Below, one piece after another: positions 24,900 through 34,199 of a DNA stretch of 64,000 nt. Each line of letters opens with the position of its first letter. Positions within the stretch are counted from its first letter, which is position 1. Origin of the DNA: Denitromonas sp. (GTDB taxonomy: Bacteria; Pseudomonadota; Gammaproteobacteria; Burkholderiales; Rhodocyclaceae); NCBI RefSeq assembly GCF_034676725.1, contig NZ_JAUCBR010000004.1, positions 3,624,001 to 3,688,000 on the forward strand. Reading direction: 5' to 3'. The position numbers were made by a program, and so were the translations under genes. The notes below the pieces were generated by a model. The model had not been told where the DNA came from. It worked only from the letters and a program-made list of their open reading frames with translations, and did not search any database.

Positions 24900-26224
24900 T
24901 GTTGGTCATTCTTCGTGGCGCCAGCGACCGCCTGCGCACAGCCCACCCCCGCCCGCACGGCCCCTTCAATCGTCGCAGGATACGGCCCGTCCACGTAATC
25001 CCCCGCCAACCAGATACCGCGCTGCGCGGTCTTCACGCCCGGCCGGGCCAGTTGCGGCCGGCAGGCGAAGGTGGCGCGTTTTTCGGTGATGGTGAGGATG
25101 CTGTCGGCCGGTGGCAGGCGGCGGTCGAGGAGGGTTTCGAGTTCGTTGTGGATGGCCAGTTCGACTTCGTGCTTGGGGATGTCGAGATGCGGGCCGCGGG
25201 CGCTGATGACGGCGGCGATGAGGCCGGCGGGGCCGCCGGTCTGGCCGCGGTCGAAGAACCATTGGGCGAGGCCGCCTTCGGCGCCGATCATGGGCGCGGG
25301 CAGGCGGACGCTGTCGTCGTATTGCAGGTAGGTGGTGAGGATGGGCTCGTAGGGCAGGGCCTTGATCGATTCGACCAGTGGCGCCAGCGCGGCGAAGGGG
25401 GCGAGCAGGTCGGTGGCGTGGTAGGGCGCGGTGGCGACGACGACATGATCGAAACGGCGGGCGGCGACCGGGTCGCCTTCGAGGCGGTAGCGTTGGCCGT
25501 CGGGGACGATCTCGGTGATGGCTTCGGTGACGTAGACCTGGCCGCCGTTGCGGCCGAGCCAGCGGGCGGCGGGCACGGGGAACAGCTCTGACAGGTCGAT
25601 TCTCGGGATCAGCAATTCGCTGGCCGAGGCGCCGGCAGCGAGGGTGTCGCGCAGCACGTTGGCGAACACGCGCGCCGAGGCTTCAGCCGCCGGGGTGTTG
25701 AGCGCGGCGACGCACAGCGGCTCCCACAGGAAGCGGCGCAGGCGCTCGGGCTGGGTGGCGTTGTCGAGCAGCTGGCTGACGGTGAGGTGCACCGGCAGGC
25801 GGAAGCGCTGGGCCTTGAGGTGCTGGATGAAGCGCAGGCAGGCGCGGCGCTCGGACCAGTCCATGCCCTGGGCGCGCAGCAGGCCGACGGCCAGATGCAG
25901 CGGGGCGGGTAGCGAGGCCGCGGTGAGGCGAAATTTGCCGGGGTAGTAGAGATCGAGCGGCGCGCTGTGAAATACCGAGGGGCGCACGCCGACATGGCGC
26001 AGCAGGCGCAGGGTCTCGGTGTAGGCGCCGAGCAGGAGGTGCTGGCCGTTATCGACCGAGAGGCCGTCCTTTTCAACCCGCCGGGCGCGGCCGCCGAGCA
26101 CGCTGGCGCGCTCGAACACGGCCACCCGCGCGCCCTTGCGGACCAGCTCGACCGCGCAGGCCATGCCGGCATAGCCGCCGCCGATGATGGCGACCTGGGG
26201 GGCGTCGGGGCGGGCGCGCTGCAC
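24896..26224 (-). CDS. hpnE: Hydroxysqualene dehydroxylase, FAD-dependent (HpnE)
   Basis: HpnE reduces hydroxysqualene to squalene, the third step of the HpnCDE route from farnesyl diphosphate to the hopanoid precursor. The 442-residue amine-oxidase-fold protein has the N-terminal dinucleotide motif VAIIGGGYAGMACAVELVRKG. FERASVLGGRARR and DNGQHLLLGAY follow as FAD-contact motifs, and GIWLAGDYVDGPYPATIEGA is the C-terminal FAD motif. It lies three bases after hpnD. No squalene-hopene cyclase gene is in the window. Confidence 0.93.
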   Translation of the reverse strand: MQRARPDAPQVAIIGGGYAGMACAVELVRKGARVAVFERASVLGGRARRVEKDGLSVDNGQHLLLGAYTETLRLLRHVGVRPSVFHSAPLDLYYPGKFRLTAASLPAPLHLAVGLLRAQGMDWSERRACLRFIQHLKAQRFRLPVHLTVSQLLDNATQPERLRRFLWEPLCVAALNTPAAEASARVFANVLRDTLAAGASASELLIPRIDLSELFPVPAARWLGRNGGQVYVTEAITEIVPDGQRYRLEGDPVAARRFDHVVVATAPYHATDLLAPFAALAPLVESIKALPYEPILTTYLQYDDSVRLPAPMIGAEGGLAQWFFDRGQTGGPAGLIAAVISARGPHLDIPKHEVELAIHNELETLLDRRLPPADSILTITEKRATFACRPQLARPGVKTAQRGIWLAGDYVDGPYPATIEGAVRAGVGCAQAVAGATKNDQQ

Positions 26225-26227
26225 GGC

Positions 26228-27061
26228 TCAGCCTTTGAGCCAGGTGCGGGTGGCGATCCACAGCTTGCGCACGGGGGTGAGCGAGGTGCGGCGGTCGAGC
26301 ACGAGGAAGCCGTCGCGGGCGATTTCGTCGAGCAGGGTGCGGTAGATGGCGGCCATGATCAGGCCGGGGCGCTGGGCCTTGCGGTCGATGGCGGGCAGCT
26401 GGGCCATGGCCTGGTCGTAGAAGCTGATGGCGCGCTCGGTCTGGAATTGCATGAGGGCGACGAACCGGTCGCTGTGCTCGCCCTGGAGCAGGTCGCTGGC
26501 GGGCACGTTGAAGCGCTGCAGGTCTTCGATGGGCAGGTAGATGCGGCCGCGCCGGGCGTCTTCGCCGACATCGCGGATGATGTTGGTGAGCTGGAAGGCG
26601 AGGCCGAGGTCGTGGGCGTACTTGAGCGTCTGGCGATCCTGGTAGCCGAAGATTTCGGCGGCAAGCAGGCCGACGACGCTGGCGACGCGGTAGCAGTAGA
26701 GGCGCAGGGTCTTGAAGTCGAGGTAGCGCGTCTGGGTGAGGTCCATCTGCATGCCGTCGATGATTTCGAGCAGCTGCTCGGTCGGCAGGCTGAAGCGCTG
26801 GCGTACGTCGGTGAGGGCGTGGCCGACAGGGTGGGTGGCCTCGCCCTTGTCGAGCCGAAGGATTTCGCTGCGCCACCAGCCGAGCTTGCTCTGGGCGATG
26901 GCGGGGTCGAGACAGTCGTCGACCACGTCGTCCACTTCGCGGCAGAAGGCGTATAGCGCCATGATGGCCTGGCGCCGCTCCAGGGGCAGGAACATGAAGC
27001 TGTAGTAGAAGCTCGATCCGCTGGCGGCGGCCTTTTGCTGGCAGTACTCGTGGGGGGTCAT
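26228..27061 (-). CDS. hpnD: Presqualene diphosphate synthase (HpnD)
   Basis: HpnD joins two farnesyl diphosphates to presqualene diphosphate. The 277-residue trans-isoprenyl transferase has the first Asp-rich motif in YAFCREVDDVVDDCLD (about residue 40) and the second in TNIIRDVGEDARRGRIYLP. The family signature YCYRVASVVGLL is also visible. Its start overlaps the hpnC stop as ATGA, so hpnC-hpnD-hpnE is one operon. Confidence 0.93.
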   Translation of the reverse strand: MTPHEYCQQKAAASGSSFYYSFMFLPLERRQAIMALYAFCREVDDVVDDCLDPAIAQSKLGWWRSEILRLDKGEATHPVGHALTDVRQRFSLPTEQLLEIIDGMQMDLTQTRYLDFKTLRLYCYRVASVVGLLAAEIFGYQDRQTLKYAHDLGLAFQLTNIIRDVGEDARRGRIYLPIEDLQRFNVPASDLLQGEHSDRFVALMQFQTERAISFYDQAMAQLPAIDRKAQRPGLIMAAIYRTLLDEIARDGFLVLDRRTSLTPVRKLWIATRTWLKG

Positions 27062-27882
27062 CGTGTGTTCGCGTGGTAGTTGATCGCGGCAGCGGCCAGA
27101 CCGAGGGCGTCGCGTTTGCCGAGCGTGGGGCGATGGCGGAATACGTCGTAGCCCACCGCTTCGATGCGCTTGAGAATACGCAGGCCGCCGAGCACGATCA
27201 ACCGCAGTTCCCAGCCGATGCGGCCGGGCAGAGCTGTGGCCAGCGGGGCGCCGCTGTGCATGAGCGCGCGGGCGCGATCGACCTGGAAGCGCATGAGGCT
27301 GCGCCAGGCGTCGTCGACACGCTGTTCGGCGAGCTGGGTTTCGCTGACGCCGAAGCGCGCCATGTCGTCCGCGGGCAGGTAGATGCGCTGCTTTTGCCAG
27401 TCGATGGCCACGTCTTGCCAGAAGTTGATCAGCTGCAGGCTGGTGCAGATGGCGTCGGACTGGGCCAGATTGGCCGGCGTGTCGGCCTGGTAGAGGCGCA
27501 GCATCAGGCGGCCGACCGGGTTGGCCGAGCGGCGGCAGTAGTCGAGCAGTTCGGGGTAGTCGGCGTAGCGGGTCTTGCCGACGTCCTGCTCAAAGGCGTC
27601 GAGCAGGTCGCGGAACAACGGGATCGGCAGCCGGTGTTCGGCAATGCTGGCCGCGAGGCGGGTGAACATCGGCTCGGTCGACGCTTTGCCCTGCTCGATC
27701 AGATGCAGTTCGCGGCGGTAGTCGTTGAGTTGTGCGAGACGAACGATGGCCGGGGCGTCGCCCTCGTCGGCGATGTCGTCGGCGCTGCGGGCGAAGGCGT
27801 AGATGGCCTCGACCGGTTCGCGCAGCCGCGCGGGCAGCAGGAACGACGCGACGGGAAAATTCTCGTAGTGATCGACCGGCAT
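27058..27882 (-). CDS. hpnC: Hydroxysqualene synthase (HpnC)
   Basis: HpnC converts presqualene diphosphate to hydroxysqualene. The 274-residue squalene/phytoene-synthase-fold protein starts MPVDHYENFPVASFLLP, a typical HpnC N-terminus. It has the Asp-rich motif FARSADDIADEGDAP and the second motif INFWQDVAIDWQKQRIYLP. It opens the hpnCDE operon, 28 bases downstream of tRNA-Leu on the same strand. Confidence 0.93.
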   Translation of the reverse strand: MPVDHYENFPVASFLLPARLREPVEAIYAFARSADDIADEGDAPAIVRLAQLNDYRRELHLIEQGKASTEPMFTRLAASIAEHRLPIPLFRDLLDAFEQDVGKTRYADYPELLDYCRRSANPVGRLMLRLYQADTPANLAQSDAICTSLQLINFWQDVAIDWQKQRIYLPADDMARFGVSETQLAEQRVDDAWRSLMRFQVDRARALMHSGAPLATALPGRIGWELRLIVLGGLRILKRIEAVGYDVFRHRPTLGKRDALGLAAAAINYHANTR

Positions 27883-27910
27883 GGGCGCCTGCGCGCTGAG
27901 AAGGAAAAGC

Positions 27911-27995
<85 letters not shown>

Positions 27996-28055
27996 GAGGT
28001 GGTGCGCTGGGTCAGCGCGCCGCGGATTATACACGCGCGGCGCGGCCGGGGCGGT

Positions 28056-28940
28056 TCATCCGCGTAATGCGGCGAGCAGGCTGTTGCGCGATTCGCGTGC
28101 GTCGGCGCGAAGGGCCGTGAAGTCGTCTTCGGGCAGTTGCTGGGTGGCCGCTTCGAGCAGGCCGCGCTGGGTTGCGGCACTGTAGCGCAGGAAGGGGTTG
28201 GGGGTGTCGGCCGACAGCCCGGCAATGAAGTGGATGTCGCGCAGCTCCATCGGCGGCCATTGGCCCCCATAGGGGTCGCCGTCGTTGAGGACGGCGGTGA
28301 CCGATTGCGGCACATCGAGCGCGGTGAGCAGCGCACGGCCGACCGGTTCGTGCCACAGGCCGATGAATTCGCCCAGGCGGTTGAGGTCTTTTTCGAGCTC
28401 GGGGTGGGCGGTGGCGCGGGCGAGAAGATAGAACTGTCCGATGCTGCTGAGCATGGCAGCAAACAGTGCGGTGTCGGGGTCGCCGGCGCGCAGGTGGCGG
28501 GTGATGGCGTAGGCCCAGGAGGCAACGTCGATGGTGTGCATCCACAGGCCGGAGGCGATCAGCCGGGCATCGGCGCTGCGGGCTTCGGCGGCGAGCTGTT
28601 CGGTGGCGACGGCAAAGGCGAGCGAGCGCACGTTGACCAGGCCGACACGGCGCACAGCGTCGGAGATGGCGGTGAAGGACTTGCCGTAGGGGTTGAGCGC
28701 CACGGAGTTGGCCAGCCGGATGATGCGCGCGCTCAGTAGCGGATCGGCGCGGATGACGCGGATGATGTCGTCGAGCGAGGACTGCGGATCGTCGCAGACG
28801 CGCTTGATGCGGATGGTCAGGTCAAGAAAGGTGGGGAAGGTCAGTTGTCGGGTGGCCAGGTCGTGCTCGATGGTTCGGGAAAACGCGTCGAGCGCGTTCT
28901 CGAACGGATCTTCGGACTGGACTTCAAGCGATGTGGACAT
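28056..28940 (-). CDS. HDOD domain protein
   Basis: A 294-residue protein built around an HDOD domain, a degenerate relative of HD phosphohydrolases found in signalling proteins. TFPTFLDLTIRIKRVCDDPQ and IIRVIRADPLLSARIIRLANS are the typical N-terminal helices. AISDAVRRVGLVNVRSLAFA and LFAAMLSSIGQFYLLARA follow. It has no output domain such as GGDEF or EAL. The ATG at 28940 is preceded by AAGGGG at suitable spacing. Its role is unknown. Confidence 0.88.
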   Translation of the reverse strand: MSTSLEVQSEDPFENALDAFSRTIEHDLATRQLTFPTFLDLTIRIKRVCDDPQSSLDDIIRVIRADPLLSARIIRLANSVALNPYGKSFTAISDAVRRVGLVNVRSLAFAVATEQLAAEARSADARLIASGLWMHTIDVASWAYAITRHLRAGDPDTALFAAMLSSIGQFYLLARATAHPELEKDLNRLGEFIGLWHEPVGRALLTALDVPQSVTAVLNDGDPYGGQWPPMELRDIHFIAGLSADTPNPFLRYSAATQRGLLEAATQQLPEDDFTALRADARESRNSLLAALRG

Positions 28941-29047
28941 GGCGACGACCCCTTGGTTGGTGCGACTGCTGATAGCGCCCGCGGCAATGCGACGCATCAT
29001 GGCCGAATTAACGGCTGTCGCCAACCCGGCTTTAGCGCCGGGGTCAT

Positions 29048-30598
29048 TCAGTTGCGGTCGGTGCGCTTGTCCTTGTCGCCGCGCCGCTTTTCCTTGCGGC
29101 ACTCGTAGGTCAGTGTGGCGCTGCCGTCGGGCTGGACGGTTTCCAGGCGGACGGCAAAGCCCCACAGCCGCGCCAGGTGTTTCATGACCTCTTCGAGGTT
29201 CTTGCCGAGCGGGCGCCGGTTGTAGGGCTGGTAGCGCAGGGTGAGCGAGCGGTCGCCACGGAAATCGACGCTCCAGACCTGGATGTTGGGCTCGCGGCAG
29301 CCGAGGTTGTACTGGTTGGAGAGGCGCTCGCGCAGTTCGCGGTAGCCGCGCTCTTCGTGAATGGCGGAGACGAAGAGCTTGGCCTTGCTGTCGTCGTCCT
29401 GCACCGAAAAGAGCTTGAAGCTGCGCATCAGGCGCGGCGACAGGAACTGGGCGATGAAGCTCTCGTCCTTGAAGTTGCGCATGGCAAAGTCGAAAGTCTC
29501 CTGCCAGTCGCTGCCGGCGATGTCGGGGAACCAGGCGCGGTCTTCGTCCGTCGGCGCCTGGCAGATGCGCTTGATGTCCTGCCACATTGCAAAGCCGAGG
29601 GCGTAGGGGTTGATGCCGTTGTACCAGGGGTCGTTGTAATTGGGCTGGTACATCACGCTGGAGTGCGAGTGCAGGAACTCCATCATGAAGCTGTCGGCCA
29701 GCAGCCCTTCGTCATACAGCGTGTTGAGCAGGGTGTAGTGCCAGAAGCTGGCCCAGCCTTCATTCATGACCTGGGTCTGGCGCTGGGGGAAGAAGTACTG
29801 CGCGACCTTGCGCACGATGCGCACGATCTCGCGTTGCCAGGGTTCGAGCAGCGGGGCGTGCTTTTCGATGAAGTAGAGGATGTTCTCCTGCGGCTCCGGC
29901 GGGAAGCGGGTGCTTTTCTTCTCGGCGGTTTCGGTTTCGCGGGTCGGCAGGGTGCGCCATAGTTCGTTGACCTGGCTTTGCAGGTAGTTCTCGCGCTCGC
30001 TTTGGCGGGCCTGTTCCTTGGCCAGCGAGAGCTTGGGCGGGCGCTTGTAGCGGTCGACGCCGACATTCATCAGTGCGTGGCAGGAGTCGAGCAGTTCTTC
30101 AACCGCGTTGACACCATGGCGCTGTTCGCACTGGGCGATGTAATTGCGGGCAAAGATGAGGTAGTCGACGATGGCGTCGGGGCTGGTCCAGGTGCGGAAC
30201 AGGTAGTTACCCTTGAAGAAGGCGTTGTGGCCGTAGGCGGCGTGGGCGATCACCAGCGCCTGCATGGTCAGGGTGTTCTCTTCCATGAGGTAGGCGATGC
30301 ACGGATCGGAGTTGATCACGATCTCGTAGGCCAGGCCCATCTGGCCGCGCTTGTAGCGTTTTTCGGTGGCCAGGAACTGCTTGCCGAAGCTCCAGTGGTG
30401 ATAGTTGACCGGCATGCCAACGGACGCGTAGGCGTCCATCATCTGCTCGGAGGTGATCATCTCGATCTGCACCGGGTAGGTGTCGAGCTTGTAGCCGGCG
30501 GCGACGCGGGCGATCTCCTCGTGGTACTGGCCGATGGCCTCGAAGGTCCATTCGGCCCCGCTGGGCAGCTTAGTGCGTTCGAGAACCGTGTCGCTCAT
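29048..30598 (-). CDS. spoVR: SpoVR family protein (YcgB)
   Basis: A 516-residue SpoVR/YcgB protein, third gene of the prkA-yeaH-spoVR stress operon that in enterobacteria depends on RpoS or nitrogen limitation. Its biochemical role is not settled. Family text includes EWTFEAIGQYHEEIARVA, YHHWSFGKQFLATEKRYKRG, NEGWASFWHYTLLNTLYDEG and NPYALGFAMWQDIKRICQAP. Its start overlaps the yeaH stop as ATGA. Confidence 0.94.
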   Translation of the reverse strand: MSDTVLERTKLPSGAEWTFEAIGQYHEEIARVAAGYKLDTYPVQIEMITSEQMMDAYASVGMPVNYHHWSFGKQFLATEKRYKRGQMGLAYEIVINSDPCIAYLMEENTLTMQALVIAHAAYGHNAFFKGNYLFRTWTSPDAIVDYLIFARNYIAQCEQRHGVNAVEELLDSCHALMNVGVDRYKRPPKLSLAKEQARQSERENYLQSQVNELWRTLPTRETETAEKKSTRFPPEPQENILYFIEKHAPLLEPWQREIVRIVRKVAQYFFPQRQTQVMNEGWASFWHYTLLNTLYDEGLLADSFMMEFLHSHSSVMYQPNYNDPWYNGINPYALGFAMWQDIKRICQAPTDEDRAWFPDIAGSDWQETFDFAMRNFKDESFIAQFLSPRLMRSFKLFSVQDDDSKAKLFVSAIHEERGYRELRERLSNQYNLGCREPNIQVWSVDFRGDRSLTLRYQPYNRRPLGKNLEEVMKHLARLWGFAVRLETVQPDGSATLTYECRKEKRRGDKDKRTDRN

Positions 30599-31863
30599 GC
30601 CGGCTCCTTCTTGAACAGTTCGCGGAAGACCGGGTAGATGTCTTCAAACGATTCGATGCGCTGGAGGGCGAAGTTGGGGTGGTGGCGGGTCAGGCCTTCG
30701 TATTGCCGCCACAGGTTCTGTGCTTCGCCGGTGGTGATCTCGATGTAGGCAAAGTAGCGGCACAGGGCGAGGAGCTCCTCGTCGAGGATCTGGCAGCAGA
30801 TCGGGGAGTCGTTGTCCCAGTTGTCGCCGTCCGAGGCTTGTGCGCCGTAGATGTTCCAGGCGCCGGTCGGGTAACGGTCGCGCACGATGTCGGTCATCAG
30901 GCGCAGGGCGCTCGAGACCACGGTGCCGCCGGACTCGCGGGAGTGGAAAAACTCGTCCTCGTCCACCTCCTTGGCGATGGTGTGGTGGCGGATGAACACC
31001 ACGTCGATGTGTTCGTAGTTTCGGCGCAGGAAGAGGTAGAGGAGCATGAAAAACCGTTTGGCGGTGGCCTTCTTCTGCTCGTCCATCGAGCCGGACACGT
31101 CCATGACGCAGAACATCACCGCCTGGGTGATGGGCTTCGGGATGCGCACGCGGTTGTTGTAGCGCAGGTCGAAGCGGTCGATGAAGGGTATGGCCTCGAT
31201 GCGGATCAGCAGCCGTGAGCGTTCCTCGCGCAGCGCCTTGATTTCGTCGATGTGGGCGGCTGCGTTTTCTTCCAGGGCTTCGATCTCGGTGTCGATCTCG
31301 CGCACACGCGCGGCCAGCGGCGCGCCCAGCGCCTTGCGCCGGCCGATGGCGCCACGCAGCGAGCGCACCACGTTGATATTGGTGGGGACGCCGTCGGAAG
31401 TGAAGCCGGCGCGCTGGGTCTTGAACTCGGTGAGCTTGGCCAGCTCGGTGCGCACCAGGTTGGGCAGGGCGAGGTCGTCGAAGAACACGTCGAGAAATTC
31501 GTCGCGCGAGAGCTGGAAAACGAAGTCGTCCTCGCTTTCGCCCTCGTTCGATGCGCCGCCGCCGCTGCCACTGCCACCGCCACCACCGAGCGGGCGGTCG
31601 ATGGCGTCGCCCGAGGCGAAGCGGTCATTGCCGGTGAAGACCTGCTCCCAGACGCCTTCCTTGCCGTGCTGGAAGCTCGGCTCGGAGAGATCCTTGGACG
31701 GGATCGAGATCTCCTCGCCGCTGTCCAGGTCGCGAATGGAGCGGCCGTCGATGGCGTCGGCCACGGCCTTGCGGATCTGGCGCTTGAAGCGGCGCATGAA
31801 GCGCTGGCGGTTGGCCGTGCTTTTTTTCTTGCTGTCGAAACGTCGGTCGATGATCCGGACCAT
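30595..31863 (-). CDS. yeaH: YeaH/YhbH family protein (DUF444, von Willebrand-like)
   Basis: A 422-residue DUF444 protein, always found with PrkA kinase. The C-terminal half has a von Willebrand A-like fold whose metal site appears as VMDVSGSMDEQKK. RRNYEHIDVVFIRHHTIAKE and SGGTVVSSALRLM follow. A Gly/Ser-rich linker (LGGGGGSGSGGGASNEG) lies near residue 90. It overlaps spoVR and lies 60 bases after prkA. Confidence 0.94.
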   Translation of the reverse strand: MVRIIDRRFDSKKKSTANRQRFMRRFKRQIRKAVADAIDGRSIRDLDSGEEISIPSKDLSEPSFQHGKEGVWEQVFTGNDRFASGDAIDRPLGGGGGSGSGGGASNEGESEDDFVFQLSRDEFLDVFFDDLALPNLVRTELAKLTEFKTQRAGFTSDGVPTNINVVRSLRGAIGRRKALGAPLAARVREIDTEIEALEENAAAHIDEIKALREERSRLLIRIEAIPFIDRFDLRYNNRVRIPKPITQAVMFCVMDVSGSMDEQKKATAKRFFMLLYLFLRRNYEHIDVVFIRHHTIAKEVDEDEFFHSRESGGTVVSSALRLMTDIVRDRYPTGAWNIYGAQASDGDNWDNDSPICCQILDEELLALCRYFAYIEITTGEAQNLWRQYEGLTRHHPNFALQRIESFEDIYPVFRELFKKEPA

Positions 31864-31923
31864 CGTCCTTCCCCCTTGTGCCGCAAGCCGGTGGCAGCTG
31901 CCCGATGGCAGCCGCCGGCCGGC

Positions 31924-33846
31924 TTACGAGGATTTGCGGACGCGCAGATACCACTCGCACAGCAAGCGGACCTGCTTCTCGGTGTAGCCCTTGTCGATCA
32001 TGCGATTGACGAAATCCTGGTGCTTGCGCTGCTCGTCGGCGCTGGCCTTGGCATTGAAGCTGATGACCGGCAGCAGGTCTTCGGTGTTGGAGAACATCTT
32101 CTTCTCGATCACCGCGCGCAGCTTCTCGTAGCTGGTCCAGCTCGGGTTCTTGCCGGCGTTCTGGGCGCGGGCACGCAGCACGAAGTTGACCACCTCGTTG
32201 CGGAAGTCCTTCGGGTTGCTGATGCCGGCCGGCTTTTCGATCTTCTCGAGTTCATCGTTGAGCGAATTGCGGTCGAGGATCTCGCCGGTGTTCGGGTCGC
32301 GGAACTCCTGATCCTGAATCCAGAAGTCGGCGTAGGTCACGTAGCGGTCGAAGATGTTCTGGCCGTACTCCGAATAGCTCTCGAGGTAGGCGGTCTGGAT
32401 CTCCTTGCCGATGAACTCCGCATAGTGTGCCGACATGTATTCCTTGATGAAGGCGCGGTAGCGGTCTTCGAGCTCCTGCGGGAATTGCTCCTGTTCGATC
32501 TGCTGTTCGAGCACATACATGAGGTGCACCGGGTTGGCGGCGACCTCGCGGTGGTCGAAGTTGAACACCCGCGACAGCACCTTGAACGCGAACCGGGTCG
32601 ACAGGCCGCTCATGCCTTCATTGACACCGGCGTAGTCGCGGTACTCCTGGTACGACTTGGCTTTCGGGTCGGTGTCCTTCAGGCTCTCGCCGTCGTAGAT
32701 GCGCATCTTTGAATAGATGCTGGAGTTTTCCGGTTCCTTGAGGCGGGACAGCACGGCGAACTGCGCCATCATGCGCAGGGTGTCCGGTGCGCACGGGGCT
32801 TCGGAGAGCGAGCTCTCGCGCAGCAGCTTTTCATAGATGCGGATCTCGTCGGACACGCGCAGGCAGTAGGGCACCTTGACGGTGTAGATCCGGTCGAGGA
32901 AGGCTTCGTTGTTCTTGTTGTTCTTGAACGCCGCCCATTCCGATTCATTGGAGTGGGCCATGACGACGCCGTCGAAGGGGATTGCGCCAAAGCCTTCGGT
33001 GCCCTTGTAGTTGCCTTCCTGGGTGGCCGTCAGCAAGGGGTGCAGCACCTTGATTGGCGCCTTGAACATCTCCACGAATTCGAGCAGGCCGCGGTTGGCC
33101 AGGCACAGGCCGCCCGAATAGCTGTACGCGTCGGGGTCGTCCTGCGAGTGGGCTTCGAGCTTGCGGATATCGACCTTGCCGACCAGCGACGAGATGTCCT
33201 GGTTGTTCTCGTCGCCCGGCTCGGTCTTGGCAACGGCGATCTGCCGCAGCACCGAGGGGCGCAGCTTGACCACCCGGAACTTGGTGATGTCGCCGCCGTA
33301 CTCGTGCAGGCGCTTGACGGCCCACGGGCTCATGATGGTGTTGAGGTAGCGGCTGGGGATACCGAAATCGTCCTGCAGCAGCTTGCCGTCTTCCTGAGGC
33401 TTGAACAGGCCCAGGGGCGACTCATGGACCGGCGAGTCCTTGATGGCATAGAACGGCACATGCTCCATCAGCACCTTGAGGCGTTCTGCCAGCGAGGACT
33501 TGCCGCCGCCGACCGGGCCGAGCAGGTAGAGGATCTGCTTCTTCTCTTCCAGGCCCTGCGCTGCGTGGCGGAAGTACGAGACGATGTTCTCGATCGCTTC
33601 CTCCATGCCGTAGAACTCCGGAAAGGCGGGGTAGCGTTTGAGTACCTTGTTGGAAAAGATCCGCGACAGCCGTGGGTCGTCCCGTGTGTCGATGAACTCG
33701 GGCTCGCCGATCGCCATCAGCAGGCGTTCGGCGGCGCTGGCGTACGCGCTGGGGTCGTCGCGACACAGTTCTAGGTAGTCCTGAAGCGACATCTCTTCTT
33801 CACGGGTCGCTTCGAACCGGGCTTGATAGGCGTTGAAGATGCTCAT
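31924..33846 (-). CDS. prkA: PrkA family serine protein kinase (YeaG)
   Basis: PrkA/YeaG is a AAA-plus ATPase with a C-terminal kinase-like domain, involved in stress and starvation responses. From ATG 33846 it has 640 residues. MSIFNAYQARFEATREEEMS is the conserved N-terminus, ILYLLGPVGGGKSSLAERLK is the Walker A region, and FDGVVMAHSNESEWAAFKNN follows. Longer starts up to 33876 lack family similarity. It heads prkA-yeaH-spoVR. Confidence 0.95.
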   Translation of the reverse strand: MSIFNAYQARFEATREEEMSLQDYLELCRDDPSAYASAAERLLMAIGEPEFIDTRDDPRLSRIFSNKVLKRYPAFPEFYGMEEAIENIVSYFRHAAQGLEEKKQILYLLGPVGGGKSSLAERLKVLMEHVPFYAIKDSPVHESPLGLFKPQEDGKLLQDDFGIPSRYLNTIMSPWAVKRLHEYGGDITKFRVVKLRPSVLRQIAVAKTEPGDENNQDISSLVGKVDIRKLEAHSQDDPDAYSYSGGLCLANRGLLEFVEMFKAPIKVLHPLLTATQEGNYKGTEGFGAIPFDGVVMAHSNESEWAAFKNNKNNEAFLDRIYTVKVPYCLRVSDEIRIYEKLLRESSLSEAPCAPDTLRMMAQFAVLSRLKEPENSSIYSKMRIYDGESLKDTDPKAKSYQEYRDYAGVNEGMSGLSTRFAFKVLSRVFNFDHREVAANPVHLMYVLEQQIEQEQFPQELEDRYRAFIKEYMSAHYAEFIGKEIQTAYLESYSEYGQNIFDRYVTYADFWIQDQEFRDPNTGEILDRNSLNDELEKIEKPAGISNPKDFRNEVVNFVLRARAQNAGKNPSWTSYEKLRAVIEKKMFSNTEDLLPVISFNAKASADEQRKHQDFVNRMIDKGYTEKQVRLLCEWYLRVRKSS

Positions 33847-34199
33847 CTGACGTCTCCTGCAATGTGCCGCGTTCACGGTGCGGTAGGGAGCCGATGCGTC
33901 GGGAGCGGACTGCGCTCAACAACTGTAACGGCAGCCTGCCGCTTGGCTTGATGCCAACGGCGTGATGTCCAGTTTCCGCGTTTTCAAGGTTCAGAGGAGG
34001 AAAAGCATCACGGGGTTCCCTCTTGAAGCGTGATTTTTCGTGGATTGTTCCCGCTGCGCATCACCGGCTGAAGTGAGTCGATTGGTGGCGCACAGTTCCA
34101 GCCAAGCGCTGTGATAAACTTTCCGTTTGTCTTCACTCAACATAGCGTGTGCGTACGGCCGGTGAGTCGTGGCGTGCCAGTCATTAGTCGGGAAAGTTC
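33847..34199. other. Intergenic region between divergent prkA and tig
   Basis: About 350 bases between divergent operons without a convincing gene. It should hold both promoters. A GATAAAC-like -10 lies near 34112 before tig but has no clear -35. ATCACG near 34008 and CGTGAT near 34029 form a weak inverted repeat followed by TTTTT. No sigma54 or RpoH consensus was evident by eye. Confidence 0.4.

Noticed and set aside
28941..29585. Upstream extension of the HDOD frame into spoVR
   Set aside because: The extension is out of frame with SpoVR on the same strand and not protein-like. ATG 28940 has a good ribosome site and gives a normal HDOD protein.
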